Below, piece by piece: positions 28,317 through 38,741 of a DNA stretch of 64,000 nucleotides. How positions within the stretch are numbered: position 1 is the stretch's first letter; each line of letters starts with the position of its first letter. This stretch comes from Weissella hellenica (GTDB taxonomy: Bacteria > Bacillota > Bacilli > Lactobacillales > Lactobacillaceae): assembly GCF_005405545.1 (NCBI RefSeq), contig NZ_BJEG01000004.1:4946-68945 (forward strand). Reading direction: 5' to 3'. Under the pieces are notes generated by a model. The model was given only the letters and a program-made list of their open reading frames with translations, was not told the DNA's origin and did no database searches. Position numbers and translations under genes: made by a program.

Positions 28317-29933
28317 ATGAATAAGACATTAAAGGTAAGTGCTCTGTTGTCTGGTGCAGTGATCTTAGGATCAGCGATTGTACCAGTTACAGCAAGTGCC
28401 GCAAAGTATAAGACAATTAACTGGACAGAAGGCGCTAATGTTGGAACGATGGATCCTTCAAAGACGACGGCTGCAATTGATTTTACATATCTACAATCAA
28501 TTGGTGAAGGATTGTACCGTACGGATAAGTCAGGAAAACCAGCACTAGCTGGTGCAACGTCAGTTGATAAGTCTGAAGATGGTTTGACATTTACCTATCA
28601 TTTGCGTGACGCAAAGTGGTCAAATGGTGATCCCGTTACAGCTAATGACTATGTATACGGCTGGCAACGTACTAACGACCCTAAGACTGCATCACAATAT
28701 GCATATCTATTCTCAGGTATTAAAAATGCTGATGAAGTTCAAAATGGTGACAAGCCTGTAACTGACTTGGGTGTTAAAGCAATTGATGATAAGACACTTG
28801 AAGTAACGCTTGATCGCCCAATGCCACAACTAGAATCAGTTATGACAATGGCTACTTTTGAACCACAAAACAAGAAGTTTGTGGATAAGGTTGGTAAGAA
28901 ATATGGTACTGCTTCAAAGTATACAATTTCTAACGGACCATTTGTTATGAAGGGCTGGACTGGTTCAAATAACAAGATTTCTTTGGTAAAGAACAAAGAT
29001 TACTGGGATGCTAAGACCGTTAAGACACCAAAAATAAATATTCAAACTATTAAGGACCAAAACACTGGTTATAACTTATACAAGTCAAAGAAGGTTGATT
29101 ATACAACCTTGTCACCTGATCAATATAAGGCTTCAAAGGACAAGAAGGACTTCACTGTTATTTCACAAGCTTCAACAGCCTTTATTGAATTCAATGAAAA
29201 CAAGAAGCCATTAGATAACACAAATATCCGTAAGGCATTGTCAAAGTCAATTGACCGTAGCACAATGTCATCTAAGATTCTTGGTGGAGGAGGTAAGCCA
29301 GCTTACTCATTTACTGCCACAAAGTTAGCTAAGGATTCTAACTCAGGTAAGGACTTTGCTAAGGTAGCAGCTGATAAGGATGCCAGCGGTTACGATCTAA
29401 AGGAAGCCAAGAAGTTATGGAAGCAAGGCTTGAAGGAAACTGGTAAGAAGAAGGTTAACCTACAATACCTAACAGATGATACTGATGGTGCCAAGCGTTC
29501 AGCACAATTCGTCCAATCACAAATGGAGAAGTTGCCAGGCTTAAAGGTTACAATTAAGACGGTGCCATTTAAGCAACGTATCTCATTATCAGATGATAAG
29601 AAGTTCGATATGGTTAACACAATTTGGGGTGGTGACTATGCTGACCCATCAACATTCTTAGATTTGTATACATCTGATTCATCATTTAACAATGGTAGCT
29701 GGAAGAATGCCGACTACGATAAGTTGATGAGCGATGCTAAGACAACTGATGCCAATGATGAGAATAAGCGTTATGAAGACTATGCTAAGGCTGAAAAGTT
29801 GCTACAAGATGATGCAGCAATTGCGCCAATATACTACCAAGCAAAGCCATCACTATTGAACACATCAGTTAAGAGTGTTGTTTCAAATACAACTGGAGCA
29901 CCATTTGACTGGAAGTGGGCTTATAAGAAGTAA
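28317..29933 (+). CDS. oppA: Oligopeptide-binding protein OppA, non-lipidated
   Basis: A 538-residue extracellular peptide-binding protein (SBP family 5). The signal peptide (residues 1-28) ends VTASA-AKY, a type I cleavage site; the family normally has a lipobox Cys, and this protein contains no Cys at all. YTFHLR-type signature reads TFTYHLRDAKWSNGDPVTANDYVY. Codon choice is strongly biased to AAG, CTA and CGT, unlike neighbours, which marks very high expression. It starts its own transcription unit; the ribosome site GGGGAACG (28306-28313) is complementary to a C-rich loop of the small RNA at 3049-3196. Confidence 0.94.
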   Translation: MNKTLKVSALLSGAVILGSAIVPVTASAAKYKTINWTEGANVGTMDPSKTTAAIDFTYLQSIGEGLYRTDKSGKPALAGATSVDKSEDGLTFTYHLRDAKWSNGDPVTANDYVYGWQRTNDPKTASQYAYLFSGIKNADEVQNGDKPVTDLGVKAIDDKTLEVTLDRPMPQLESVMTMATFEPQNKKFVDKVGKKYGTASKYTISNGPFVMKGWTGSNNKISLVKNKDYWDAKTVKTPKINIQTIKDQNTGYNLYKSKKVDYTTLSPDQYKASKDKKDFTVISQASTAFIEFNENKKPLDNTNIRKALSKSIDRSTMSSKILGGGGKPAYSFTATKLAKDSNSGKDFAKVAADKDASGYDLKEAKKLWKQGLKETGKKKVNLQYLTDDTDGAKRSAQFVQSQMEKLPGLKVTIKTVPFKQRISLSDDKKFDMVNTIWGGDYADPSTFLDLYTSDSSFNNGSWKNADYDKLMSDAKTTDANDENKRYEDYAKAEKLLQDDAAIAPIYYQAKPSLLNTSVKSVVSNTTGAPFDWKWAYKK

Positions 29934-29960
29934 TTTAATATTTAGATTAAATGACTGATT

Positions 29961-30006
29961 AAAAAGGGGGGAGTGACGAATGCAGATTTGTCCTGCTCTC
30001 TTTTTT
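29961..30006 (+). terminator. Leaky terminator between oppA and oppB
   Basis: A stem with several G-T pairs (29961-29973 with 29996-30006) and a T6 tail. Partial readthrough would give much more OppA than transporter. The rest of the 328-base gap (to 30261) is AT-rich, with a possible TAAAAT -10 near 30152 that could give oppBCDF its own promoter. Confidence 0.65.
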
Positions 30007-30261
30007 AGTCTCTAAAATAAGTGAAAAATTAGCATAGCTGTTGTTAATAAGGTTCGGATAATGCTTGATTTTATTAGGAAAACACGTATATAAATTAAAT
30101 GATTATGTGAAAAATTATCACAAACTCTTTTATAAATAGTGAACGTCTGGTAAAATTAAAAACATCTAATTAATAACTATGAGATATGAGAGTATGGTTA
30201 TTTCAAAAATGACTTTCTAGCATATTATGAATAGAAGTAAAAAATAGGGGAAGGCATAGCC

Positions 30262-31182
30262 ATGTTCAAATATATAATTAAGCGGTTAGCAATTATTGTG
30301 TTAACTTTGGTCTTGATTATTTCAGCCACATTCTTTTTAATGAAGCTGATGCCAGGATCACCGTTGGCTAACGCAGAACGTTTATCTGCCAGTCAACAAA
30401 AGATGATTGAAGCACAGTATGGTTTAGATAAGCCGTTAGTCGTGCAATATGTTACTTACCTTTGGGATGCACTGCACTTTGATTTTGGTGTATCGTTCCA
30501 ATTTGCTAACCAAGAAGTTTCAACTTTGGTGGCACAACGTCTTGGTCCATCTGCTCAACTTGGAATTCAAGCATTGATTTTTGGTCTAATCGCTGGAACA
30601 GGATTGGGAGCTGCGGCTGCTGTTCGACGTAACACAAAAACTGATACCTTCTTATCAATTTTGGCAGTGTTGGGTATTTCAATTCCATCATTCGTATTCG
30701 CCGCTTTGTTGCAATATTGGATTGGATTGAAATTAGATTGGTTACCAATTGCTGGTTGGAAAGGCTTTGCCGCAACTATTCTACCAACCATTGCGTTGGG
30801 GATGAGTCCATTGGCAACATCAGCACGTTTTATTCGTACCGAAATGGTTGATGTTTTAGGTTCTGACTATATTGAATTGGGACGTGCTAAGGGTCTTTCA
30901 AGCAATGAACTGATTTGGAAGCATGCGCTTCGTAATTCATTGATTCCATTGGTAACTTTGGTTGGTCCAATGGCAGTTAACTTGCTAACCGGATCAATTG
31001 TTGTGGAGAATATTTTTTCAATTCCTGGTATTGGTAGCCAATTCGTTGATTCGATTTTGACTAATGATTACCAAATAATTATGGGAACAACAATTGTTTA
31101 TTCAATGATGTTAATGGTTATTTTGTTAATTACAGATATCCTTTACGGTGTTATTGATCCACGTATTCGATTGGCTAAATAA
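30262..31182 (+). CDS. oppB: Oligopeptide ABC transporter permease OppB
   Basis: A 306-residue inner-membrane permease. It has an N-terminal helix (IIKRLAIIVLTLVLIISATFFLM) followed by the typical periplasmic segment with MPGSPLA, then five more helices. The EAA loop is YIELGRAKGLSSNELIWKHALRN around residue 210. First gene of the oppBCDF block and partner of OppC in forming the membrane channel. Confidence 0.95.
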   Translation: MFKYIIKRLAIIVLTLVLIISATFFLMKLMPGSPLANAERLSASQQKMIEAQYGLDKPLVVQYVTYLWDALHFDFGVSFQFANQEVSTLVAQRLGPSAQLGIQALIFGLIAGTGLGAAAAVRRNTKTDTFLSILAVLGISIPSFVFAALLQYWIGLKLDWLPIAGWKGFAATILPTIALGMSPLATSARFIRTEMVDVLGSDYIELGRAKGLSSNELIWKHALRNSLIPLVTLVGPMAVNLLTGSIVVENIFSIPGIGSQFVDSILTNDYQIIMGTTIVYSMMLMVILLITDILYGVIDPRIRLAK

Positions 31183-31196
31183 GGAAGGAGCCGCTC

Positions 31197-32228
31197 ATGT
31201 CTGAAAAAGTAAATTTAACAGCAGATGATTTTAAATTGCTTCCCGCTGATCGTCATACTGATAATGAAGAGATTTTAAAGCCATCGGTCAGCTTTTTGAA
31301 AGATGCCTGGCGTCGTTTAAAGAAAAATAAAGGGGCATTCGTTTCACTTTGGATTTTAATTGCCGTTTTTATAGTGGCCTTTGCGTCATCACCAGTGGCT
31401 AATTCAAAAGCAACTTCACGTCAAGATGTGACGATTCAAAATTTGCCGGCACGTCTACCAGGTGTGCTAGGTGAGGTCCCTGGTTTTACAGGTGAGGCTA
31501 AATTAGATGGTACTAAAATTGATCAATATGAATCAGCTGGTGTGTCTGATAAGAAAAATTATTGGTTTGGAACTGATCAATTCGGTCGTGACATTTTCAA
31601 ACGTGTCCTATATGGAACACGTATTTCATTAGAGGTTGCCTTAATCGCAACATTAATGGATTTGGTGATTGGTGTTATCTATGGTATTACGTCAGGTTGG
31701 CGTGGTGGTAAAGTTGATATCGTGATGCAACGAATTATTGAAATCGTTTCTTCAATTCCAAATTTGGTTGTCTTTGTCCTTTTGATTTTAATTATGAAGC
31801 CAGGTATGTTGTCAATTTCATTGGGAATTGCCTTAACTTCTTGGACTTCCATGGCCCGGCTGGTTAGAGCGCAGGTGCTAACAGCTAAAGAACAGGATTA
31901 TATTCTAGCAGCACGTACTTTGGGTTCATCTACTTGGCGCATTGGGTTACGTCATTTAGTACCTAACCTAAGTTCAACGATTATCGTACAACTAATGTTC
32001 ACCATTCCATCAGCAATCTTCTTCGAGGCATTGCTTTCATTTATTGGATTGGGAATTCCAGTGCCAATGGCTTCATTGGGTACGTTGTTAAATGATGGAC
32101 AAAAAGCAATGCAATTCTATCCATATCAATTAGCAATTCCAGCTGTGATCTTGGGAATTATCATGATTGCGTTTAACTTATTAGGTGATGGATTACGTGA
32201 TGCGTTTGATCCACGTACAAAGGATTAA
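31197..32228 (+). CDS. oppC: Oligopeptide ABC transporter permease OppC
   Basis: A 343-residue permease. It has the OppC-specific N-terminal cytoplasmic tail (about 45 residues before the first helix) and HWFGTDQFGRD-like motif NYWFGTDQFGRDIF. The EAA loop is YILAARTLGSSTWRIGLRHLVPN. Starts 14 bases after oppB with AAGGAGG. Its stop overlaps the first possible oppD start. Confidence 0.95.
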   Translation: MSEKVNLTADDFKLLPADRHTDNEEILKPSVSFLKDAWRRLKKNKGAFVSLWILIAVFIVAFASSPVANSKATSRQDVTIQNLPARLPGVLGEVPGFTGEAKLDGTKIDQYESAGVSDKKNYWFGTDQFGRDIFKRVLYGTRISLEVALIATLMDLVIGVIYGITSGWRGGKVDIVMQRIIEIVSSIPNLVVFVLLILIMKPGMLSISLGIALTSWTSMARLVRAQVLTAKEQDYILAARTLGSSTWRIGLRHLVPNLSSTIIVQLMFTIPSAIFFEALLSFIGLGIPVPMASLGTLLNDGQKAMQFYPYQLAIPAVILGIIMIAFNLLGDGLRDAFDPRTKD

Positions 32229-32245
32229 TGGAAGAGAGTGAAGAA

Positions 32246-33349
32246 ATGGCAGAAAAAATTCTTGAGGTCGATGACCTTAAAATTAATTTCAATACCTATA
32301 ATGGAAGTGTTCAGGCCATCCGCGATGTTTCATTTGACTTGTATAAGGGTGAAACATTGGCAATTGTTGGTGAGTCTGGATCAGGTAAGTCGGTAACGAC
32401 ACGTTCATTAATGGGATTGTTGGCAAAAAACGCCCGAGTGGAAAAAGGTTCAATTACTTTTAAAGGTGATGAAATTATTGGTAAAACAGAAAAGCAGATG
32501 CAAAAAGTCCGTGGTTCTGAAATTGCAATGATTTTCCAAGACCCAATGACATCTTTGGACCCAACAATGAAAATAGGACAACAAATTGCAGAACCGTTGA
32601 TTAAACATCAAAAAATGAGTAAAAAGCAAGCATGGGAAAAAGCTTTGGAGATGATGAAACTTGTTGGTATTCCAAATGCTAAAGCCCATATTAACGATTA
32701 TCCACACCAATTTTCTGGTGGGATGCGTCAACGTATCGTTATTGCAATCGCCTTGATTGATAATCCTGAAATTCTAATCGCCGACGAACCAACAACTGCG
32801 TTGGACGTTACAATTCAAGCACAAATTTTGTACCTGATGAAGGATATTCAAGCACAATCAGATACGTCAATTATCTTCATCACCCATGATTTGGGTGTTG
32901 TTGCTGGTATGGCTGATCGTGTTGCTGTGATGTATGCAGGTGAAATTATTGAAATTGGTAAAGTAGATGAGGTCTTTAATTTTCCGCAACACCCATATAC
33001 TTGGGGATTGTTGAATTCAATGCCAACAACTGCAACCGAACGTGGAACACTAGAAGCAATTCCAGGTACGCCACCTGATTTGTTGAATCCACCCAAGGGT
33101 GATGCCTTTGCAGCACGTAATCGTTATGCAGTTGCTGCTGATGAAAAGGTTAAGCCACCGTTCTTTAAATTGTCACAAACGCACTATGCTGCAACTTGGT
33201 TATTGGATAAACGTGCACCAGAAGTTGTACCACCGGCAGAAGTTCAAAAACGCTGGACGCGTTTCCAAGCTGAGCACCCTGAAGCTGATCGGTCAAAGGC
33301 AGTTGCCGTTGAAAACTCAGCTGTCCTTGGTAATGGAGGTGGCAAATAA
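32246..33349 (+). CDS. oppD: Oligopeptide ABC transporter ATPase OppD
   Basis: A 367-residue ATPase. Walker A is GESGSGKS, signature SGGMRQR, Walker B ILIADEPTTALD, followed by the C-terminal oligopeptide/dipeptide domain (QHPYTWGLLNSMP). I chose the ATG at 32246 because the product then begins MAEKILEVDDL as in homologues and GAGAG lies upstream. The ATG at 32228, overlapping the oppC stop, is also possible and adds six residues. The C-terminus extends about 40 residues past the usual end. Confidence 0.94.
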   Translation: MAEKILEVDDLKINFNTYNGSVQAIRDVSFDLYKGETLAIVGESGSGKSVTTRSLMGLLAKNARVEKGSITFKGDEIIGKTEKQMQKVRGSEIAMIFQDPMTSLDPTMKIGQQIAEPLIKHQKMSKKQAWEKALEMMKLVGIPNAKAHINDYPHQFSGGMRQRIVIAIALIDNPEILIADEPTTALDVTIQAQILYLMKDIQAQSDTSIIFITHDLGVVAGMADRVAVMYAGEIIEIGKVDEVFNFPQHPYTWGLLNSMPTTATERGTLEAIPGTPPDLLNPPKGDAFAARNRYAVAADEKVKPPFFKLSQTHYAATWLLDKRAPEVVPPAEVQKRWTRFQAEHPEADRSKAVAVENSAVLGNGGGK

Positions 33350-34302
33350 TGGCTGATGAACGTAAAAAATTAGTTGAGCTAAAAGGTTTAGACATCACGT
33401 TTAATGCAGGTAAATCTAACGAAACTAAGGCTGTTCAAAATGCTTCATTTGATATTTATGAAGGTGAGACATTTGGTTTAGTTGGTGAATCTGGTTCTGG
33501 TAAAACAACCATTGGACGTGCAATTATGAAATTGTATGAACCAACTGGTGGTCAAATTTTGTTTGAAGGCGAAGATTTGGCAAAGCTTAAAAAGCGTAAT
33601 AAGTTAAGTAAATTTCGCCAGGCAGTTCAAATGATTTTCCAAGATCCGCAAGCATCTTTAGATTTACGTATGAAAGTTAAAGATATCGTTGCCGAAGGAA
33701 TTGATGTTAATCATTTGGCTAAAAATGATGCTGACCGTGCTAAGCAAGTGGAAGACTTATTGGAGATAGTTGGGTTGAATCGTGATCATTCGAGTCGTTA
33801 TCCGCATGAGTTTTCTGGTGGACAACGACAACGTATTGGTATTGCCCGTGCACTAGCTGTTCAGCCAAAGTTTATCATTGCTGACGAACCAATTTCAGCG
33901 TTGGACGTTTCTATTCAAGCACAAGTTGTTAACTTGATGAAGGAGCTACAACAAAAGCAAGGCCTAACATACTTGTTTATTGCGCATGATTTGTCGATGG
34001 TTAAATATATTTCGGACCGTATTGGGGTTATGCATTGGGGAAAAATGGTTGAGATTGGACTTGCCGATGAGGTTTATAACCATCCCTTACATGACTATAC
34101 GCGTTCATTATTGAGTTCAATACCAGTACCTGATCCAACTGTTGAAGAGCAACGTGTCCCAATTGTCTATGATCCGACTGCTGAATTAGACGGTCGTGAT
34201 CGTCAGATGATTGAAATTGCACCGCAACATTTTGTTTGGGCAGCTGAGGATGAAATTGCCATGTATCAAGAGCGTGCGCGTGAGTTTGGGTTGATTGACT
34301 AA
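33349..34302 (+). CDS. oppF: Oligopeptide ABC transporter ATPase OppF
   Basis: A 317-residue second ATPase of the importer. Walker A GESGSGKT, signature SGGQRQR, Walker [15 protein letters not shown], and the C-terminal family motif [19 protein letters not shown]. It starts inside the oppD stop (TAATG), so translation is coupled. Final gene of the block; a strong terminator follows. Confidence 0.95.
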   Translation: MADERKKLVELKGLDITFNAGKSNETKAVQNASFDIYEGETFGLVGESGSGKTTIGRAIMKLYEPTGGQILFEGEDLAKLKKRNKLSKFRQAVQMIFQDPQASLDLRMKVKDIVAEGIDVNHLAKNDADRAKQVEDLLEIVGLNRDHSSRYPHEFSGGQRQRIGIARALAVQPKFIIADEPISALDVSIQAQVVNLMKELQQKQGLTYLFIAHDLSMVKYISDRIGVMHWGKMVEIGLADEVYNHPLHDYTRSLLSSIPVPDPTVEEQRVPIVYDPTAELDGRDRQMIEIAPQHFVWAAEDEIAMYQERAREFGLID

Positions 34303-34352
34303 TAGCCTGACTACTTGTAGGAAATAGCGTAAAAATTTAATAAAATCAATTA

Positions 34353-34397
34353 AAAAAGTTTGTAAAGTTGACACTTTGTCAGCTTTGCAAACTTTTT
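34353..34397. terminator. Terminator after oppF
   Basis: AAAAAGTTTG (34353-34362) pairs with CAAACTTTTT (34388-34397), with AAAG/CTTT and TGACA/TGTCA inside. Confidence 0.93.
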
Positions 34398-34572
34398 AGT
34401 TATGTGTTTTATTTTGTAGTGAGACACCCAAGATTAGTCATTGATGCTTGTAAATTAATTGTGAGCGCTTGATTAGGAAGTGTTTGTAGGCTTTTTATGC
34501 AAATTTAGCAGTATTTTATTGCAAAGTTCCTTTATGTTATAATGATACGATACAAATAAAATAATAGGCTAG

Positions 34573-36588
34573 GTGAAACGGGTGAGAAAATTTACGGCGT
34601 TACCGACATTCTTTAAAAACCAACGCCTTGGTAGTATGGCAGCATTAGTGTCATTTATTGCCGTTGTAGGAGCAATTTTAGCATGGTTAGTTAATTGGGT
34701 TGTAGGAATCATTTGGGTAATACTAGTTGTTATTGCATTGATTGTTATTTTTAAAACTTTGCAAGATCTAAGTGAACAAACAACACATTATATTGAAAAT
34801 TTGTCTTATCGTATTAATCGTGGTGAACAAGAATCAATTATTCAAATGCCACTAGGTGTTATGTTGTTTACTGATAATGGTGATATTGAATGGGTTAATC
34901 CCTATTTACAACAATTACTTGGTGAACAAACAATTGTTGGTCAGAACTTAAAAGATGTTTCAAATACATTAACTGAAATTGTTGAATTATGGTCAGATAA
35001 TGAAAAACGCATGACTGAATGTGATTGGTTAGATCATTTTTTTCAAGTACAAGTTCAGCCAGAATTAAATGCGATTTATTTAATGGATATGACGGCATCA
35101 GCACAAGTTACAGCTGATTATGAGAATCATAAATTGTTTTTAGGGATTGTTTCTTTAGATAATTACGATGAAGTTACAGAGGGGATGAGTGACGCAGAGG
35201 CGTCAACATTACGAACTTATGTAACTAAAACACTATCCGATTGGATGACGGAACATGATATTTATGCACGACGTCTTTCTGTTGATCGTTACTTATTAGT
35301 TGGTTATCGTGAATCCTTGATAAAAGCAGAAAATGATAAATTCAATTTATTAAAGGTTATTCGTGAGTCAACATCAATGCAAAATACGCAAATTACATTA
35401 AGTATTGGTATTGCTTATAATGAAATGGCAATTGATGTGTTAGCAGAAAATGCGCAGTCTAACTTGGATCTGGCACTTGGTCGTGGTGGTGATCAAGTTG
35501 TTGTTAAATCTTCAACTGGCTCAGCACGCTTTTATGGTGGTAATACTAACCCAATGGCTAAGCGTACGCGTGTTCGTGCTCGCGTAATTTCACAAGCGTT
35601 AGCTGATTTATTTGATCAAGCTGATCAAGTATTTGTGATGGGACATAAACGCCCTGATATGGATTCATTTGGTGGGGCATTAGGTGTTCGACGGTTAGCA
35701 GAAATGTTAGGTAAACCAGCATGGGTTGTGTATGAAGAAACTGGTCAAGAACATTCTGATATTCGCTTATTATTAGATCAAATGGCAACGGATGCTTCTG
35801 ATGAAAATGCTATTTTAGCACCAGATGACGTTATTGCTCAGATGACGGATCAAAGTTTATTAGTAATTGTCGATCACTCAAAACCATCATTATCAGAATC
35901 AAAGGATGTTTATGAGGCAATGAAAGACAGTGTCGTGATTATTGATCATCATCGTCGTGGCGAAGAGTTTCCTGATGAGGCTCAGTTGGTTTACGTTGAG
36001 TCGTATGCGTCATCAACTTCTGAATTGGTAACGGAATTATTTGAGTATCAACCACGTCGGGCACAAGGATTACGTCGTTTAGAAGCAACTGCGATGTTAG
36101 CGGGTATCCAAATTGATACCAAATCATTTACGTTACGTTCAGGTACCCGAACATTTGATGCAGCTAGTTACCTACGTGCAGTGGGTGCAGATGGTTCATT
36201 GCTACAGGATTTCATGAAGGAGTCAGTTGGTTCATATCGACAACGCGCTCATTTAATTGAACGAGCAAAAATCCATGATAGTGCTGCTATTGTTACAGGT
36301 GAAGATGATATTCAATATGATTCAGTAGTGGCTGCACAGGCAGCTGATTCATTGCTTCAAATGATTGGGGTTCAATCAGCATATGTTATTAGTCGTCGTG
36401 ATAATAATACAGTTGCTGTATCAGCACGTTCGACTGGTAATGTCAGTGTCCAATTAGTAATGGAAGCTATGGGTGGCGGTGGCCATCTAAGTAATGCAGC
36501 AACACAAGTTAAGGACACAACGACAGATGATGTTTATGAATTACTGTTAACAAAACTTAATAAAGATAATGATCAAGAGAATGAATAG
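34573..36588 (+). CDS. gdpP: Cyclic-di-AMP phosphodiesterase GdpP
   Basis: A 671-residue membrane enzyme that hydrolyses the second messenger c-di-AMP and so affects potassium and osmolyte balance and cell-wall stress tolerance. Order: two N-terminal transmembrane helices (residues 20-65), a PAS-like domain (85-180), a degenerate GGDEF domain (to about 310), then DHH (VFVMGHKRPDMDSFGG, VIIDHHRRGEEF) and DHHA1 (GGGGHLSNAATQ). The start is GTG at 34573; a second GTG at 34582 is also possible. A TATAAT -10 lies at 34538-34543. It leads the conserved gdpP-rplI-dnaB set. Confidence 0.96.
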   Translation: MKRVRKFTALPTFFKNQRLGSMAALVSFIAVVGAILAWLVNWVVGIIWVILVVIALIVIFKTLQDLSEQTTHYIENLSYRINRGEQESIIQMPLGVMLFTDNGDIEWVNPYLQQLLGEQTIVGQNLKDVSNTLTEIVELWSDNEKRMTECDWLDHFFQVQVQPELNAIYLMDMTASAQVTADYENHKLFLGIVSLDNYDEVTEGMSDAEASTLRTYVTKTLSDWMTEHDIYARRLSVDRYLLVGYRESLIKAENDKFNLLKVIRESTSMQNTQITLSIGIAYNEMAIDVLAENAQSNLDLALGRGGDQVVVKSSTGSARFYGGNTNPMAKRTRVRARVISQALADLFDQADQVFVMGHKRPDMDSFGGALGVRRLAEMLGKPAWVVYEETGQEHSDIRLLLDQMATDASDENAILAPDDVIAQMTDQSLLVIVDHSKPSLSESKDVYEAMKDSVVIIDHHRRGEEFPDEAQLVYVESYASSTSELVTELFEYQPRRAQGLRRLEATAMLAGIQIDTKSFTLRSGTRTFDAASYLRAVGADGSLLQDFMKESVGSYRQRAHLIERAKIHDSAAIVTGEDDIQYDSVVAAQAADSLLQMIGVQSAYVISRRDNNTVAVSARSTGNVSVQLVMEAMGGGGHLSNAATQVKDTTTDDVYELLLTKLNKDNDQENE

Positions 36589-36606
36589 AAAAGAAGGTAT
36601 AAATTA

Positions 36607-37059
36607 ATGAAAGTTATTTTCTTAGAAGATGTTAAAGGTCGCGGTAAAAAAGGCGAAGTTAAAAATGTGCCTGATGGTTACGCAAATAATTTTTTAATCA
36701 AAAATAATAAGGCTAAACCAGCATCAAATGCCAATGTTTCAGCATTACGCGGACAAAAAAAAGCAGCTGATCGTGAAGCGGCTGAAGAAAAAGCAGCCGC
36801 CGTTGCATTGAAAGAGCAATTAGAAGATGATAAAACAGTTATTGAATTAAAGGCCAAAGCTGGTAAAGATGGTCGTTTATTTGGTGCTATCTCATCAAAG
36901 CAAGTTGTTGCTGGTTTGCTCGATCAATTTGGTATTAAAATTGATAAGCGTAAAATGGATATGAAGGAACCTATTCGTGCATTGGGTTACCGTAATGTAA
37001 AAGTTAAGTTACATCATGATGTTGAAGCAACTATTCGCATTCACACTGATGAGCTATAA
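36607..37059 (+). CDS. rplI: Ribosomal protein bL9
   Basis: A 150-residue large-subunit protein. The N-terminal domain has the L9 signature [19 protein letters not shown]; a long charged helix (residues 45-80) leads to the C-terminal RNA-binding domain ([12 protein letters not shown]). It begins 18 bases after gdpP with AGAAGG upstream, so the two are co-transcribed. Confidence 0.98.
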   Translation: MKVIFLEDVKGRGKKGEVKNVPDGYANNFLIKNNKAKPASNANVSALRGQKKAADREAAEEKAAAVALKEQLEDDKTVIELKAKAGKDGRLFGAISSKQVVAGLLDQFGIKIDKRKMDMKEPIRALGYRNVKVKLHHDVEATIRIHTDEL

Positions 37060-37076
37060 TTAATCAAATTTATGAT

Positions 37077-37128
37077 AATAGGGTTGGTCCATGGTTTCAT
37101 TAACCTAGGATCGGCCTATTTTATTTTT
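37077..37128 (+). terminator. Terminator after rplI
   Basis: AATAGG (37077-37082) pairs with CCTATT (37115-37120), with GGTCC/GGATC inside, followed by TTATTTTT. Confidence 0.7.
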
Positions 37129-37173
37129 CCCATTCTGATTATTAATTTGGTACAATGTAATTTAGCGTTAACC

Positions 37174-37208
37174 CAAATCTCGTTGTGGTTTAATAACAAC
37201 GAGGTTTG
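37174..37208 (+). promoter_or_regulatory. dnaB leader hairpin
   Basis: CAAATCTCGTTGT pairs with ACAACGAGGTTTG over 13 bp (one T-G pair), with no T-tract. A TACAAT -10 lies at 37151-37156, so the hairpin would sit close to the 5' end of a dnaB-specific mRNA and may stabilise it. Confidence 0.5.
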
Positions 37209-37243
37209 AGACTTATCTACAATGGAAAGGAGGTTGTGTTCAC

Positions 37244-38659
37244 ATGGCTGATCAAAATGATGGTGTGCCATTACAGGTACCGCAAGATGTTGAAGCTGAG
37301 CAAGCGGTTTTAGGATCAATTTTATTGGCAACCGATCCACAGGATTTGTTGGCTGATATTATGACAGTTTTAGCACCAGATGATTTTTATCGTACAGCTC
37401 ATCGATTAATTTATACGGCCATCTTGGCTTTAGATGAGACACAAAGAGCAATTGATATTCTAACGATTACAGATGAGTTAGATAAAGATAATCAAGTTGA
37501 AAATGTGGGTGGCATGGCCTACCTAACAGAATTAGCGTCAAGTGTGCCAGTTGCTGGTAATGCAATGTATTATGCGCGGATTGTGCGGGAACGTTCTGTA
37601 CGTCGTAATATGATTGACACCTTGCAAAATAGTTTGACACAAACTTATGAAGGTAGTGATTCTGTTGATGACGCTGTCGCTGATTTATCGACAAAATTAG
37701 ACTTAATTAATAGCGGTGAAAAAAGTGCCGACTTTAAAAACATTGCCGATGTTGTTAATAAATCCTTTGAAGAAATTGAAGAAAATTCTCGTACTGAGGA
37801 TACTGTTACTGGCTTAGCATCAGGTTTCCCGGCGTTAGATAATTTAACAACAGGTTTTCATGACGGTGAAATGATTATTATTGCTGCACGACCTGCAGTT
37901 GGAAAAACAGCTTTTGTTTTAAATATTGCACAAAAAGTCGCAGTAGCTGATCCGAAATTACCAGTGGTTATTTTTTCATTAGAAATGCCGGATACATCCC
38001 TTGTCAATCGTATGTTAGCAGCGGAAGGTAATATTAATTCGCAACACATGCGTACTGGTCAATTAGAATCAGAAGAATGGGATTCATTAGTTGTTGCAAC
38101 GGATTCATTGGCACGAACGAATATCTATATTGACGATACTCCTGGTATTCGCGTAACAGATATTCGTTCAAAATTACGTCGTTTGTATAAACGTGAGGGA
38201 CAATTAGGCTTAGTCATTATTGATTATTTGCAGTTGATTGAAGGAACACGTAGTGAAGGACGTCAGCAAGAAGTTTCAGCCATTTCACGTGCAATTAAAA
38301 TGATGGCAATGGAAATGAATGTGCCAATTATTGCCTTATCACAGTTATCACGTAGTGTGGAACAACGACAAGATAAACGACCAATGTTATCAGATATTCG
38401 TGAATCTGGATCTATTGAGCAGGATGCGGACATTGTGGCGTTTTTATATCGTGATGATTATTATGAGAAGTCAAATGAAGATGATGACAATCAAAATGAC
38501 CCACGTGATGAAGAACAACAAGATATTGGTGAAATCGAAGTTATCTTGGAAAAAAATCGTTCAGGGGCACGTGGAACAGCACGATTACTATTTGTAAAAT
38601 CTTATAATAAGTTTTCAAATATTGATTATCATAATGAAGAATCGGGTAATTTTAATTAA
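37244..38659 (+). CDS. dnaB: Replicative DNA helicase DnaB (DnaC in Bacillus)
   Basis: A 471-residue hexameric helicase for the replication fork. The N-terminal domain (residues 1-110, VPQDVEAEQAVLGSIL) is followed by a linker and the RecA-like motor: Walker A AARPAVGKTAF, Walker B IIDYLQLIEG, and SDIRESGSIEQDADIVAFLYR. AAAGGAGG lies 10 bases before the ATG. The position after rplI is conserved in Firmicutes. Confidence 0.97.
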   Translation: MADQNDGVPLQVPQDVEAEQAVLGSILLATDPQDLLADIMTVLAPDDFYRTAHRLIYTAILALDETQRAIDILTITDELDKDNQVENVGGMAYLTELASSVPVAGNAMYYARIVRERSVRRNMIDTLQNSLTQTYEGSDSVDDAVADLSTKLDLINSGEKSADFKNIADVVNKSFEEIEENSRTEDTVTGLASGFPALDNLTTGFHDGEMIIIAARPAVGKTAFVLNIAQKVAVADPKLPVVIFSLEMPDTSLVNRMLAAEGNINSQHMRTGQLESEEWDSLVVATDSLARTNIYIDDTPGIRVTDIRSKLRRLYKREGQLGLVIIDYLQLIEGTRSEGRQQEVSAISRAIKMMAMEMNVPIIALSQLSRSVEQRQDKRPMLSDIRESGSIEQDADIVAFLYRDDYYEKSNEDDDNQNDPRDEEQQDIGEIEVILEKNRSGARGTARLLFVKSYNKFSNIDYHNEESGNFN

Positions 38660-38670
38660 ACAGGCATAAT

Positions 38671-38716
38671 AAAGAGACGGGGTTGATGATATTTATCATT
38701 GACCTCGCTCTATTTT
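38671..38716 (+). terminator. Terminator after dnaB
   Basis: AGAG...CTCT and GGGGTTGATGAT against ATCATTGACCTC form a long stem with a few mismatches, followed by TATTTTAT. Confidence 0.8.
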
Positions 38717-38741
38717 ATGTGGATGAAAAGAAAAGAGGGTT

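Noticed and set aside
28135-28320. A 61-codon frame before oppA
   Set aside because: It overlaps the repeats and promoter of oppA, lacks a ribosome site and has an odd composition.
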